Below are positions 9,358 to 18,972 of a stretch of DNA of 64,000 nt, in pieces. Each line of letters starts with the position of its first letter. Position 1 is the stretch's first letter. Source of the DNA: Ruminococcus sp. (GTDB lineage Bacteria > Bacillota > Clostridia > Oscillospirales > Acutalibacteraceae); NCBI GenBank assembly GCA_022511005.1, contig JAFLSJ010000001.1:1-64000 (forward strand), given 5' to 3'. The translations under genes and the position numbers were made by a program. The notes beneath the pieces were generated by a model, which worked only from the letters and a program-made list of their open reading frames with translations, was not told the origin of the DNA and did not search any database.

Positions 9358-9744
9358 ATGCAGATTTTAAAGGATTGTCTTTTTGTAGGGCTGGGCGGAT
9401 TTACAGGCGCAATATTAAGATATTTAATCACCTTAATCCCCTTGAAAACCCAGTTTCCTCTAACTACCTTTTTTGTTAATATATCAGGTGCTGTGATTAT
9501 AGGATTTATTATTGGTGCGGCAGGTGCCTTGCCAAATATGAATCCTCAACTTATATTATTTCTCAAAACGGGATTATGCGGAGGTTATACAACCTTTTCC
9601 ACAATGTCCGTTGAGATTGTAGACCTTTTCAGAAACAACCACAGTATAATTTCGGTTGTGTATATTATTACAACCGTTGTCTTCTGTATTTTAGGCGTTA
9701 TTTTCGGCGGTTTTCTTGCTTCTTTAGTTTTCAGAAAAGTTTAA
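9358..9744 (+). CDS. crcB: Fluoride efflux transporter CrcB/Fluc
   Basis: 128 aa; GGFTGAILRY, NISG, GLCGGYTTFST motifs. Confidence 0.93.
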   Translation: MQILKDCLFVGLGGFTGAILRYLITLIPLKTQFPLTTFFVNISGAVIIGFIIGAAGALPNMNPQLILFLKTGLCGGYTTFSTMSVEIVDLFRNNHSIISVVYIITTVVFCILGVIFGGFLASLVFRKV

Positions 9745-9774
9745 ATTTTCTATATTTTTATCGTTGCAAAAGAG

Positions 9775-9810
9775 AAGGACAAAAGTTATTTTTAAACTTT
9801 TGTCCTTTTA
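9775..9810. terminator. Bidirectional intrinsic terminator
   Basis: AAGGACAAAAGTT-atttttaa-ACTTTTGTCCTTTTATTTTTT. Confidence 0.8.
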
Positions 9811-10125
9811 TTTTTTATATTTTAATTTTAAAAGTTTGGCATATTCCATAAGACTTTTCTGCCCTTTTTCATTAAGACTTTCAAGGCAGTCCGTAAGCTC
9901 GTTAGCTTCATTATCATTTTTTAGATTACTTAACCCAAAAAGATAATCAGCAGTTACATTAAAGTAATTTGCAATTTTTTCTATAATTTCTTCATTTTTA
10001 GGGTAATACTTTCCTGTTTCAATAAAAGATACTGTTCTTGCAGATATACCCAATGACTTTGCAAGTTGAGCTTGTGTCATTTTCTTTTCAATTCGTAATT
10101 GCCGTACTCTACTTCCAAATTTCAT
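9808..10125 (-). CDS. XRE-family transcriptional regulator
   Basis: 105 aa with N-terminal HTH_3 (LRIEKKMTQAQLAKSLGISARTVSFIETGKYYP). Confidence 0.88.
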   Translation of the reverse strand: MKFGSRVRQLRIEKKMTQAQLAKSLGISARTVSFIETGKYYPKNEEIIEKIANYFNVTADYLFGLSNLKNDNEANELTDCLESLNEKGQKSLMEYAKLLKLKYKK

Positions 10126-10277
10126 AGAAACACCTCTTTTATAAATTATAATCTATTTGCTGAAAAAATCCACATTATAGAATGTTTTTATCCGAAAATT
10201 ATTGACATAGAAAGAATTTTACTATAATATATTATAAGAAGAAAGTTTTCTCTGACAAACAAAGTAGTTTTCAAATA

Positions 10278-10384
10278 AATGTTTTTTTGATTAATTGTAG
10301 GGGCTGATGCCTTCATCAGCCCGTTGTATGAAACTTTTTTGGGACGATGTAGGCATCGTCCCCTACAAGCTTTAAGAAATGTTT
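10278..10384. repeat. Double-hairpin GTAGGGG-type repeat
   Basis: GGGCTGATGccttCATCAGCCC and GGGACGATGtaggCATCGTCCCC, ending in TTTAAGAAATGTT. Confidence 0.9.
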
Positions 10385-10408
10385 TCCTTATTTTATGAGG
10401 TGATAAAA

Positions 10409-10687
10409 ATGTTAGGTGCAAATATAAGAAAATTACGCGAGGCAAGAAGATTAAGTCAAACCGAGCTGGCAAAAGCTTTGTCTGTTTCAAAACAGAGTGT
10501 ATCAAATTGGGAAAATAAAAATATTGTACCTTCTGTTGAAATGTTATTAAAAATTGCAAAGTATTTTTCAGTTACTCCTAATTTTTTGCTTGGTATATAT
10601 ACAAAAGAATATATTAATACAGAGGGATTAACTACGGAACAAATTACTTCTATAAAACTGGTTATAGATACTATGAAAAATAAATAA
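10409..10687 (+). CDS. XRE-family transcriptional regulator
   Basis: LREARRLSQTELAKALSVSKQSVSNWENKN; start moved to 10409 because of GAGGTGATAAAA-ATG. Confidence 0.87.
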   Translation: MLGANIRKLREARRLSQTELAKALSVSKQSVSNWENKNIVPSVEMLLKIAKYFSVTPNFLLGIYTKEYINTEGLTTEQITSIKLVIDTMKNK

Positions 10688-10703
10688 GGAGAATTAAATA
10701 ATA

Positions 10704-10946
10704 ATGGCACGAAAAATTCGCAGTCAAGAAAATAATTTTATCGGACCTCAAGTAAAAAAGCTTCGCAAAGAGAAAAAAATGAGCCAGCAAGACTTATCTG
10801 ATAAATTAAGGCTTATGAAAATTTATGTATGCAGGGGCTCTGTGTCAAGAATTGAACAAGGACTGCGAACAGTAACCGATATGGAACTGTGGGGAATTGC
10901 AAAAGTACTTGACGTTTCAATGGACAGCTTTTTTCCAAAAGATTAA
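10704..10946 (+). CDS. Small XRE-family transcriptional regulator
   Basis: 80 aa; LRKEKKMSQQDLSDKL...SRIEQGLR HTH; GGAG RBS. Confidence 0.82.
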   Translation: MARKIRSQENNFIGPQVKKLRKEKKMSQQDLSDKLRLMKIYVCRGSVSRIEQGLRTVTDMELWGIAKVLDVSMDSFFPKD

Positions 10947-10948
10947 TA

Positions 10949-11062
10949 AACATTTAGACATAGTGTAGTGACAACCCTTGCGGTTGTCCAAAAGATTAAA
11001 TTACACGTTTCTATTATTTGCGGGCGACCGCAAGGGTCGCCCCTACAAACTTCAATATACGT
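10949..11062. repeat. Hairpin repeat (GACAACCcttgcGGTTGTC and GGGCGACCgcaaGGGTCGCCC modules)
   Basis: Two stems with GTAG/CTACAAAC borders. Confidence 0.8.
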
Positions 11063-11108
11063 TTATTTTTACCATACATTAAAACAGAATATCAATTTGT
11101 AAAATATT

Positions 11109-11462
11109 TTACTTACTCTGGGGTTTAGTAATAAGGGCGGCTATGAGAGAGAACACAATTGCCGCTGTAATTCCTGCGGCGGCGGCAGTAAGACCGCCTG
11201 TTAAAATTCCCAATGCACCGTCTTTTACCATTGCTTCCTGAACACCATTTACCATTAAATATCCAAAGCCTGAAAGGGGTACGCTTGCACCTGCTCCTGC
11301 AAACTCAACCAGCGGTTCATATAGTCCCACCGCTCCTAAAACTACACCTGCAACTACATATCCGGTTAAAATCCTTGCAGGGGTAAGCTTTGTTTTATCA
11401 ATTAAAATCTGTCCCACAACGCAAATCAGTCCGCCTACTACAAACGCATTTAAATATTCCAT
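11109..11462 (-). CDS. spoVAE: Stage V sporulation protein AE (SpoVAE)
   Basis: 117-aa hydrophobic protein; FVVGGLICVVGQILIDKTKLTPARILTGYVVAG signature. Confidence 0.88.
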   Translation of the reverse strand: MEYLNAFVVGGLICVVGQILIDKTKLTPARILTGYVVAGVVLGAVGLYEPLVEFAGAGASVPLSGFGYLMVNGVQEAMVKDGALGILTGGLTAAAAGITAAIVFSLIAALITKPQSK

Positions 11463-11473
11463 AAAATCAACCT

Positions 11474-11637
11474 CTTTATACTAAACACCGATTGAAAACG
11501 AGATAAAATTTTAGAGCAGATTTTGTGTCAGACAAGTGCCATACCACAGAAAGGCTGACGCCTTTCGAGGATAGGGAGCGATGTATGGCACAAAATATGC
11601 TTAAAAGGTATCCGTTTTTTAATTGGTGTTTAGTATT
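11474..11637. repeat. MITE-like long imperfect inverted repeat
   Basis: Outer ends TTTATACTAAACACCgATT / AATTGGTGTTTAGTATTATT; inner TGCCATAC/GTATGGCA and GAAAGGctgacGCCTTTC hairpin. Confidence 0.65.
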
Positions 11638-11845
11638 ATTTTTACTTATTATTAGCTTATTTTGGCTTCTTATGCAAATAAACACTTTGTTTTGTGATGA
11701 ATATTTGAAATTTTGTGTATTTAAGTTGATTTTTTTTAATAATGTTTTCAATTTGCTTAATTTTATAGTATAATGAGCCTGTTATCTTATTGACACTAAT
11801 GCAAAAATTTAACTAAATTTTTTATTTACAAGGAGTGAAAACTCA

Positions 11846-12808
11846 ATGGTTGAGGTTAAAAACCTTACTAAACGCTACGGAGGAATTAAAGCGGTAAACG
11901 ATATTTCCTTCACAGTGGAGTCAGGAGAAATTCTGGGATTTCTCGGACCTAACGGTGCAGGAAAATCAACTACTATGAATATGATTACCGGCTATATTTC
12001 TTCTACAAGCGGAACTGTTACTATTGACGGCTACGACATTTTGGAAAATCCCAAGGAAGCAAAATCGAAAATCGGATATCTTCCGGAAATTCCGCCTCTA
12101 TACCTTGATATGACTGTCAGAAAATATCTTGAATTTATGTTTGACCTAAAAAGGGTATCTTTGCCTAAAAGAGAGCATATTTTAGAGATTATGAAGATTA
12201 TTAAAATTACGGACGTTCAGGACCGTATAATAAAAAATCTTTCAAAGGGTTATAAACAGCGTGTGGGCTTTGCACAGGCATTGCTTGGAAATCCGCCTGT
12301 TTTAATTCTGGACGAGCCGACGGTAGGTCTTGACCCAAAACAGATAATTGAAATCAGAAATTTAATCAAAAGCTTAGGCAAAAAGCATACGGTTATTTTT
12401 TCTTCTCACGTGCTTTCGGAAATTTCCGCAACCTGCGACAGAATCATCGTTATTTCAAACGGCAGTATTGTTGCAGACGCAAAAACCTCTGAGCTTTCAT
12501 CTTCTATCTCAGGCGAGCAAAAGCTTGCTCTTGAAATTGAGGGAAGCCAAAGCACAATTCTTAACAGCCTTAAAAACATTCCGGGCGTTATAAGAGTTAA
12601 AAAAATGAGAGATATAAACGACCAGTCAGGCAAGTACGTTATTGAATACCAAAACGGCTATGACATAAGACGTGATGTGTTTAACGCTATGTCAAGAAAT
12701 GACTGTCCGATACTTAATATGCAAAGCGGTAATGAAACTCTTGAGGAATCGTTCCTTAAGCTTATTTCACAGGATCAAACTAAGAAAAAAACGGGAGGGA
12801 ACTTATAA
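11846..12808 (+). CDS. ABC transporter ATP-binding protein (GldA/ABC-2 type)
   Basis: 320 aa; GPNGAGKSTT Walker A, LSKGYKQRVGFAQALLGNPPVLILDEP. Confidence 0.92.
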   Translation: MVEVKNLTKRYGGIKAVNDISFTVESGEILGFLGPNGAGKSTTMNMITGYISSTSGTVTIDGYDILENPKEAKSKIGYLPEIPPLYLDMTVRKYLEFMFDLKRVSLPKREHILEIMKIIKITDVQDRIIKNLSKGYKQRVGFAQALLGNPPVLILDEPTVGLDPKQIIEIRNLIKSLGKKHTVIFSSHVLSEISATCDRIIVISNGSIVADAKTSELSSSISGEQKLALEIEGSQSTILNSLKNIPGVIRVKKMRDINDQSGKYVIEYQNGYDIRRDVFNAMSRNDCPILNMQSGNETLEESFLKLISQDQTKKKTGGNL

Positions 12809-13512
12809 TGGGTGCAATATTAAAACGTGAGCTGGGTTCCTTTTTTAATTCGGCAATAGCCTATGTTGTAATGGCTGTATTCTTCTTTTTCTCCGGCTAT
12901 TTCTTTTATGTTTTTTGCCTCTCTTATGATTCGGCAAACTTAACATATGTTTACAGCAATATGTTCTTTATTATTTTATTTATAGTTCCTATTATTACAA
13001 TGAAAAGCTTTAGCGAGGAAAAACGCCAGAAAACCGATCAGGCTCTTTTAACCTCTCCTACAAGTCTGTTTCAGATTGTAATGGGTAAATTTTTAGGTGC
13101 GTTTGTACTTTATGCAATTTGCTGTGCGGTTTTTATTATATACGCACTTGTTATTTCTTTCTTTACCGCTCCCGACTGGTCGGTAATTTTATGCACAACA
13201 ATCGGCATTTTGCTCTTAGGCGGAGCCTTGATTGCCATTGACATTTTCATTTCTTCACTTACGGAAAGTCAGGTAATTTCCGCTGTTGCAGGCTTTGCAA
13301 TCGGAATCGTTATTTACCTTATGAGCAACTTTACTTCTTCAATTCCCTTTGCCTGGCTTGCTTCAATTCTTGAAACCGTAAACTTCTTAAACTATTACCA
13401 AAACTTTACCTACGGTGTTTTAAGATTATCAGACGTTGTATTTTTCTTAAGCATTATCGGATTGTTCTTATTCTTCACCATCCGTGTTTTTGAAAAGAAA
13501 CGCTGGAGTTAA
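12808..13512 (+). CDS. ABC-2 type permease (GldF-like)
   Basis: 234 aa, six TM segments; MKSFSEEKRQKTDQALLTSPTS; coupled to upstream ATPase. Confidence 0.88.
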   Translation: MGAILKRELGSFFNSAIAYVVMAVFFFFSGYFFYVFCLSYDSANLTYVYSNMFFIILFIVPIITMKSFSEEKRQKTDQALLTSPTSLFQIVMGKFLGAFVLYAICCAVFIIYALVISFFTAPDWSVILCTTIGILLLGGALIAIDIFISSLTESQVISAVAGFAIGIVIYLMSNFTSSIPFAWLASILETVNFLNYYQNFTYGVLRLSDVVFFLSIIGLFLFFTIRVFEKKRWS

Positions 13513-13527
13513 AGGAGGGAAAACACT

Positions 13528-15090
13528 ATGAGCTTTGATAAAAAAGATAAAAAGGATAACGAAATAAAGGATACTGCTCTGACTCCGGCTGAGAAATCGG
13601 CTAAGGAAACGAAAAAAAGTAAGAGCGGTTTAAAAGAATTTTTAAAATCCAGAAAAACCAAACACGGCTCAATTGCAGTTGCCATAGTTGCCGTTATTAT
13701 TGCGGTGACAATTCTTTTGAATGTGGTTTGCAACCTGCTTGTTGACCGTTTTTCTGTACTTTCTCTTGATTTGACATCTAATCAGGTGTTTGCCCTTCAG
13801 GAGGATACAACAGATTATGTATCACACCTTGAAAAGGACGTTACCATTTACGTTCTTACAGAAAAAGACAGCTTTGTTGCAAACGGAAGCTACTTTGTTC
13901 AGGCAGAAAAGTTCCTTAGCAGTATGGAAAAGCTTTCAAACCATATAAAGATTAAATATATTGATGTTTCCAAAAACCCTACATTTATAAGCAACTACTC
14001 CAATATTGACTGGTCAATATCAAGTCATGTATTCATTGTGGAATGCGGTGAGGAATACAGAGTTCTCGATATAGATGATTGCTTTGAATACGACGAGCAA
14101 ACCTACTACTATTATGGCACAATGAATTTTACTGCATCAACCGTTGAGCAGGCAATCGTTACGGCTATGCTTAATGTAACAACCGATGACAAGACAGTTG
14201 TTGACATAATTTCAGGAAATTCTGAAAAAGACAGCTCGGCAATTAAGGAATTACTTGAAAACAACGCATATCAGGTAAATGAAGTAAATCTTACAACCGC
14301 TGCTGAGCTTGATGAGGACGCAGAAGTTGCATTTCTGTTTGCTCCTTCCGTTGACCTTGATACATCCACCATTGAAAAAATTGAAAAATGGCTTAATAAC
14401 GGCGGACATTACGGAAAATCCTTGATTTATGTTGCAAACTATGAGCTTGAAAATACCCCTAACCTTGATGTTTTCCTTGAAAAATGGGGAATAAAAATGA
14501 GCAACGGCGTAATTTTTGAAACAGATGCCAATTATCTTGTTTCAAATACATTTTTAGTATCACTTACTAATTATAACGATGTGTTTACAACAGATCTTAA
14601 AAACCCTTCAATTCCTGTTATATCCTCTTATACAAGAGGTGTTGAAATTACAAATGAAGAACTTGCAGTTCCCGTTTTAACAACTTCAAACGCTGCCGCT
14701 ATTTTGCCTTATTCCGAAAAGTCCAACAGCGAATGGGATTACAGCAGTGCAATCACAGGCGAACCATTAAATATTGCAGTTAAGGGTACACAAGCTAACT
14801 CAGATAGCATTGAATCCAATGTTGTAGTATTCGGCTCATTTGAAATGTTCTCCGGCTCTTTTATGTCCTACAACAGCTTTAACAACTCGGCATTCCTTGT
14901 AAATACCGTAAATACTCTTGCAGACCGTGACAATATAGGCATTACCATTGAGAGCAAATCTATGGATAACCCTACATTAGGCATTGACCTTGCCGGTCAG
15001 AATGCATTAATGATTTTATTTGCTATCGTTGTTCCTATTGCCGTTCTTGTTGTCGGTCTTGTGATATGGATTCGCAGGAGGAACAGATAA
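13528..15090 (+). CDS. GldG-like ABC-type auxiliary/substrate component
   Basis: 520 aa; N- and C-terminal TM, periplasmic-type domain, operon context. Confidence 0.82.
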   Translation: MSFDKKDKKDNEIKDTALTPAEKSAKETKKSKSGLKEFLKSRKTKHGSIAVAIVAVIIAVTILLNVVCNLLVDRFSVLSLDLTSNQVFALQEDTTDYVSHLEKDVTIYVLTEKDSFVANGSYFVQAEKFLSSMEKLSNHIKIKYIDVSKNPTFISNYSNIDWSISSHVFIVECGEEYRVLDIDDCFEYDEQTYYYYGTMNFTASTVEQAIVTAMLNVTTDDKTVVDIISGNSEKDSSAIKELLENNAYQVNEVNLTTAAELDEDAEVAFLFAPSVDLDTSTIEKIEKWLNNGGHYGKSLIYVANYELENTPNLDVFLEKWGIKMSNGVIFETDANYLVSNTFLVSLTNYNDVFTTDLKNPSIPVISSYTRGVEITNEELAVPVLTTSNAAAILPYSEKSNSEWDYSSAITGEPLNIAVKGTQANSDSIESNVVVFGSFEMFSGSFMSYNSFNNSAFLVNTVNTLADRDNIGITIESKSMDNPTLGIDLAGQNALMILFAIVVPIAVLVVGLVIWIRRRNR

Positions 15091-16646
15091 TGAAGAAAAA
15101 TAAGAAGCTTCTTATTATTGTTGCTGCCTGTGCCGTAGTGCTTGTGGGCGTTTTGCTTACACTTTTGCTTTGGCCTCAAGAAACCGAGGATTTAAGCGAT
15201 ACTATTGACACGGGTACTCCCATTACTACCTCTGTTGACGAAGATGGCGTTCATCAGGCAAAACCGGAATTAAACGAAAAGGGTGAGCTTGATAACAACA
15301 GCTACGGAACTCTGATTAATTATGTACCGTCACAAATTTCAACTATCAAGATAGAAAATTTATCAGGAAGCTATGAAATAAAATCAACTACACCTACAAC
15401 AACTGATGAAGACGGCAATACTACCACCGAGGCTACTGTTTATACACTTGTAGGTTTTGAAGATTTTGAGCTTCAAGCAGGTCAGGCGGACAGTATTGCA
15501 AGCAATGCAGCCTCTCTTGATTTTACAAGCGTTGCAAGCATTGACGGAGCAAACGAAAAGAACTTTGGCTTTGAAAATCCAAGAGCTACTGCCACCGTAA
15601 CCTATACGGACGATACAACCGCCGTAATTATTGTGGGCGATAAAGCTCCTATGGAAGCAGGCACATATGTTAAGTTCGGCTCAGGCTCATCTATTTATCT
15701 TGTAGCTGATGATTCAATCTCCGCCCTGCTTTTCAGCGTAAACGATTTAATTTCCTTAACAATTAATGATGCGGCTGATTCTGACGATAATGCAACTCCC
15801 ACAAAGGTTACATTAAGCGGAACAAATTATCCCAAAGAGGTTGAATTTGTTCAGAATACAGATGACTCAAATTCCGCTCAATATATAATTCAAAAGCCTG
15901 AAACTCTTTTTGCTGACGATAACAAAACCAGCTTAATTACAGGTGCAATCAGAGGTCTTTATGCAGACAGCGTTGCCTATGCAAATCCCTCTGATAAACA
16001 AATCAGCGATTGCGGACTTAATAAGCCATTTGCACATATAGTGGGGGAATATCCTGACGAAACCTTTGATTTAATTGCTTCCGAGCTTGATTCAGAGGGT
16101 AATGTTTTCATAATGAAAAAGGGTGGAAATGTAATTTATAAGATGGCAAGTACAAAAGTCCCCTGGACAACATTAAAATATGAAGATTTAATATCAGCTT
16201 ATGTTTTAAATCCCACATTTACTGCCATTACTTCTATGACCTTAAACGACGGAAAAAATGATTATAAATTTGACCTTACTACAGAAACATCTACTTCAAC
16301 AGATAATGAAGGGTCGGAAACAACGACTCAGACCACAACAGTCAAATACGGTTCTGTAATTGTTTCTCAGGATAACTTTAATATTTTCTTCCAGAATGTT
16401 GCTTATACCGAAAGAGCAGATAAAACGGCATCAAGCCCGTCAGACTCACCTGTTTTAACTGTCACATATACCTATTCTACAAAGAACGATACCAATACAG
16501 TCAGCTTTTATAAATCAGGTTCGGGCAAATATATTGCCACATTAAACGGCAAGGCTGTGGGTACTGTATATGAAAGCAGAATTAAAAGTATTATTAAGCA
16601 GGCTTCAAAGGTTGCAAAGGACGAAACAGTTGATACTTTAAGTTAA
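15090..16646 (+). CDS. DUF4340 domain-containing membrane-anchored protein
   Basis: N-terminal TM, repeated DUF4340-like segments; likely ATG at 15090 overlapping the previous stop. Confidence 0.78.
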   Translation: MKKNKKLLIIVAACAVVLVGVLLTLLLWPQETEDLSDTIDTGTPITTSVDEDGVHQAKPELNEKGELDNNSYGTLINYVPSQISTIKIENLSGSYEIKSTTPTTTDEDGNTTTEATVYTLVGFEDFELQAGQADSIASNAASLDFTSVASIDGANEKNFGFENPRATATVTYTDDTTAVIIVGDKAPMEAGTYVKFGSGSSIYLVADDSISALLFSVNDLISLTINDAADSDDNATPTKVTLSGTNYPKEVEFVQNTDDSNSAQYIIQKPETLFADDNKTSLITGAIRGLYADSVAYANPSDKQISDCGLNKPFAHIVGEYPDETFDLIASELDSEGNVFIMKKGGNVIYKMASTKVPWTTLKYEDLISAYVLNPTFTAITSMTLNDGKNDYKFDLTTETSTSTDNEGSETTTQTTTVKYGSVIVSQDNFNIFFQNVAYTERADKTASSPSDSPVLTVTYTYSTKNDTNTVSFYKSGSGKYIATLNGKAVGTVYESRIKSIIKQASKVAKDETVDTLS

Positions 16647-16660
16647 GCTTAATTAAAATG

Positions 16661-16706
16661 AATACCTGCCGAAAGGAGATAAAATCCTTATGGCAGGTAT
16701 TTTTTG
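16661..16706 (+). terminator. Intrinsic terminator of the ABC/DUF4340 operon
   Basis: AATACCTGCC...GGCAGGTATTTTTTG. Confidence 0.85.
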
Positions 16707-16720
16707 TAATAAATCAATAT

Positions 16721-16930
16721 AAACATTACTTAATATATGTAGGGACAACCCTTGCGGTTGTCCGCAGGGTTATATTAATGTTTTTTACTTAATTGTAGGG
16801 GCTGATGTTTTTGCCCCCTAATAGGGGGATTAAGGGAGTCTGGGCGACTGCCGTACCCTCATCAGCCCATTTTACGTAACTTTTTTGGGACGATGTAGGC
16901 ATCGTCCCCTACATACTTTTGGAAATGTTC
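16721..16930. repeat. Triple-module hairpin repeat with 51-bp nested insert at 16808-16858
   Basis: GGACAACC/GGTTGTCC, GGGGCTGATG[insert]tCATCAGCCC, GGGACGATG/CATCGTCCCC. Confidence 0.88.
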
Positions 16931-17284
16931 TGCTTATCTATTTTGAATTGTAAATATTTATTTGTTACTATACACTACAAACTTCATCTTTGTTTACTTT
17001 AATTTCGCTGTGCTTTTCTTCAAAGTTTAAATTCGTAATGATGATATTTAATAGCTCCCCTGATAGGGGAGCCTTTTAATATTCTAAAACATTTTTTTGA
17101 ATAAATTGTAAGGGTCTCTTTTCATACTGTTTGGTTTTTAGATAGTCACTTTTTGTAGCTACTAATTAAAAAATTTTTAGATAGAATTTATCTAAAATAC
17201 AACATTACAAATTTTTTATTGTATAATGTATTTGGTAACAAAAATATTAGGAAAGAAAATAAAAACTAAAGGCAGGAATGTTTT

Positions 17285-17605
17285 ATGAATAGAGAAGAAT
17301 TAACAATTAATATAGGTATGAATATCAGAAAATACAGGCTTGAAGCTGATTTAAGCCAAGAAAGTCTTTCTTTTTCTGCAAATCTTTCACAAGCATACAT
17401 AGGCAAACTTGAACGAGGGGAAAGATGTCCTAATATTGAAACTCTTTATAAAATAAGCGAGGTTTTAAATGTTCCGGTTGGTAATTTGCTCGATTTTGAT
17501 AAGAAGCCTAAATGCGAGTCTGAAACTAAAATAAAACGGCTATCCCAAAAACAATTAAATATTCTTGCACAAGTTATGGATATTTTATCAGAGAATAATG
17601 AATAA
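17285..17605 (+). CDS. XRE-family transcriptional regulator
   Basis: 106 aa; EADLSQESLSFSANLSQAYIGKLERGERCPNIETL HTH. Confidence 0.88.
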   Translation: MNREELTINIGMNIRKYRLEADLSQESLSFSANLSQAYIGKLERGERCPNIETLYKISEVLNVPVGNLLDFDKKPKCESETKIKRLSQKQLNILAQVMDILSENNE

Positions 17606-17620
17606 AGTTAAAGGTATAAC

Positions 17621-17711
17621 CCTTTTTTGGGCGACCGCAAGGGTTGCTCTACAATTATACGGGAACCCTATATACAAAAAGGGGATAACACTAAGTCATC
17701 CCCTACAATTT
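17621..17711. repeat. Partly decayed hairpin repeat
   Basis: GGGCGACCgcaaGGGTTGCtCTACAATTATACGGGA ... TCATCCCCTACAATTTT. Confidence 0.65.
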
Positions 17712-17723
17712 TAATTAATATAA

Positions 17724-18923
17724 TTATGAAAGCTTTGTTCCGCATTCAGGGCAGAAGTTTGCTCCCTCTTTAACTTCTTTTCCGCAATTTGTGCAGAATT
17801 TTTTGGCAGGTGCTTCAGGCCTTTTAGCACCACATTCAGGACAGAAATTACCTGTACTTGTTGCACCGCATACACAAGTCCAGCTGTTTGCGTCTGCTGA
17901 TGGGGCGGTTTCTTGCGGTTGTTTCGGCTGTAAATTACTGCCGTAACCTCCGAGAATATTTCCTCCCATATTCATACCCATTCCAACACCCATAAAACCT
18001 GCCATAGAGCCGCCACTGTTTGAGCCTGCATCCTTTAAGCCCTCTGCAAGATTGCCTGTTACATAGCCTTTCTGAACTGCATCGTCAGAAAGCATAGCGC
18101 CTTTATTACGCATATTGATAAGCTTCTGTGATTCTTCATCGTATGAAAGGCTGGCAATACCTACTGACTGTACCTCCATACCTCTTTGGCTGTTCCACTC
18201 TTCATCAAGAGTATCAGCCATATACTTTCCAAGCTCACGGCTTTTTGATGCAACAAATGAAATTCTTATACCGTCTGCCGACATCTGATTAATTGAGCTT
18301 GTAAGTGCTTCTAAGAATTCGCTTAAATACTGACGATTTACATCGTTAATATTAATTGATGTTTCGTTTGTTACAGCACTTTTGGGAATAACCTCAGAAT
18401 AAAACTTAAGAGGGTCTGTAACCTTAACTGAATAAGTACCGTGTGCTCTTAAGAAAAGCTCACTGTTATAAAATGTATCAAAATAGTTTACAGGATTAAC
18501 TGTGCCGAATTTAATTCCCTTAAGCTCCTGCAAATTAACATAAAAAACCTTTTGTGACTGAGGAGTAACCCCACCGTATTTAATACGGCTGAAGGTTTCC
18601 TTTAATGAGTCGCCGAACTGTCCGTTAAAAAGTGACGGCATTGAGCTGTTATCTACCTTGTAGTAGCCGGGCTCTGCTGTATAGTCAACAACCCTACCGC
18701 CGTCAATAAGCATCATAAACTGATTATCCATAACATGAATAACAGAGCCGTTTGATACTATATTTGATGAGCCTTTTTTATTTTGTGATTTGCCGTTCTG
18801 TGTAATAAGCTGACCCGGCGCAAAGCAGGTTGTATCGTCCATGGCAGTCGGCTCAATAACTTCAAGCCATGAATCTGCAAGACCGCCGCCGATTGCATTT
18901 AACGCAGCTTTAATAATACCCAT
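17724..18923 (-). CDS. SPFH-domain protein with C-terminal zinc ribbons (YdjI-like)
   Basis: 399 aa; SPFH-like core, C-terminal CVCGATSTGNFCPECG and CTNCGKEVKEGANFCPECG. Confidence 0.85.
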   Translation of the reverse strand: MGIIKAALNAIGGGLADSWLEVIEPTAMDDTTCFAPGQLITQNGKSQNKKGSSNIVSNGSVIHVMDNQFMMLIDGGRVVDYTAEPGYYKVDNSSMPSLFNGQFGDSLKETFSRIKYGGVTPQSQKVFYVNLQELKGIKFGTVNPVNYFDTFYNSELFLRAHGTYSVKVTDPLKFYSEVIPKSAVTNETSININDVNRQYLSEFLEALTSSINQMSADGIRISFVASKSRELGKYMADTLDEEWNSQRGMEVQSVGIASLSYDEESQKLINMRNKGAMLSDDAVQKGYVTGNLAEGLKDAGSNSGGSMAGFMGVGMGMNMGGNILGGYGSNLQPKQPQETAPSADANSWTCVCGATSTGNFCPECGAKRPEAPAKKFCTNCGKEVKEGANFCPECGTKLS

Positions 18924-18972
18924 AGTAATCTCTCCTAAAAATGTTTTTTAGTTTTTTACGTTTCTCTGAATT

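Noticed and set aside
11476-11773. 91-aa (minus) and 82-aa (plus) ORFs
   Set aside because: Both are translations of the inverted-repeat element and flanking AT-rich DNA; no domain or RBS.
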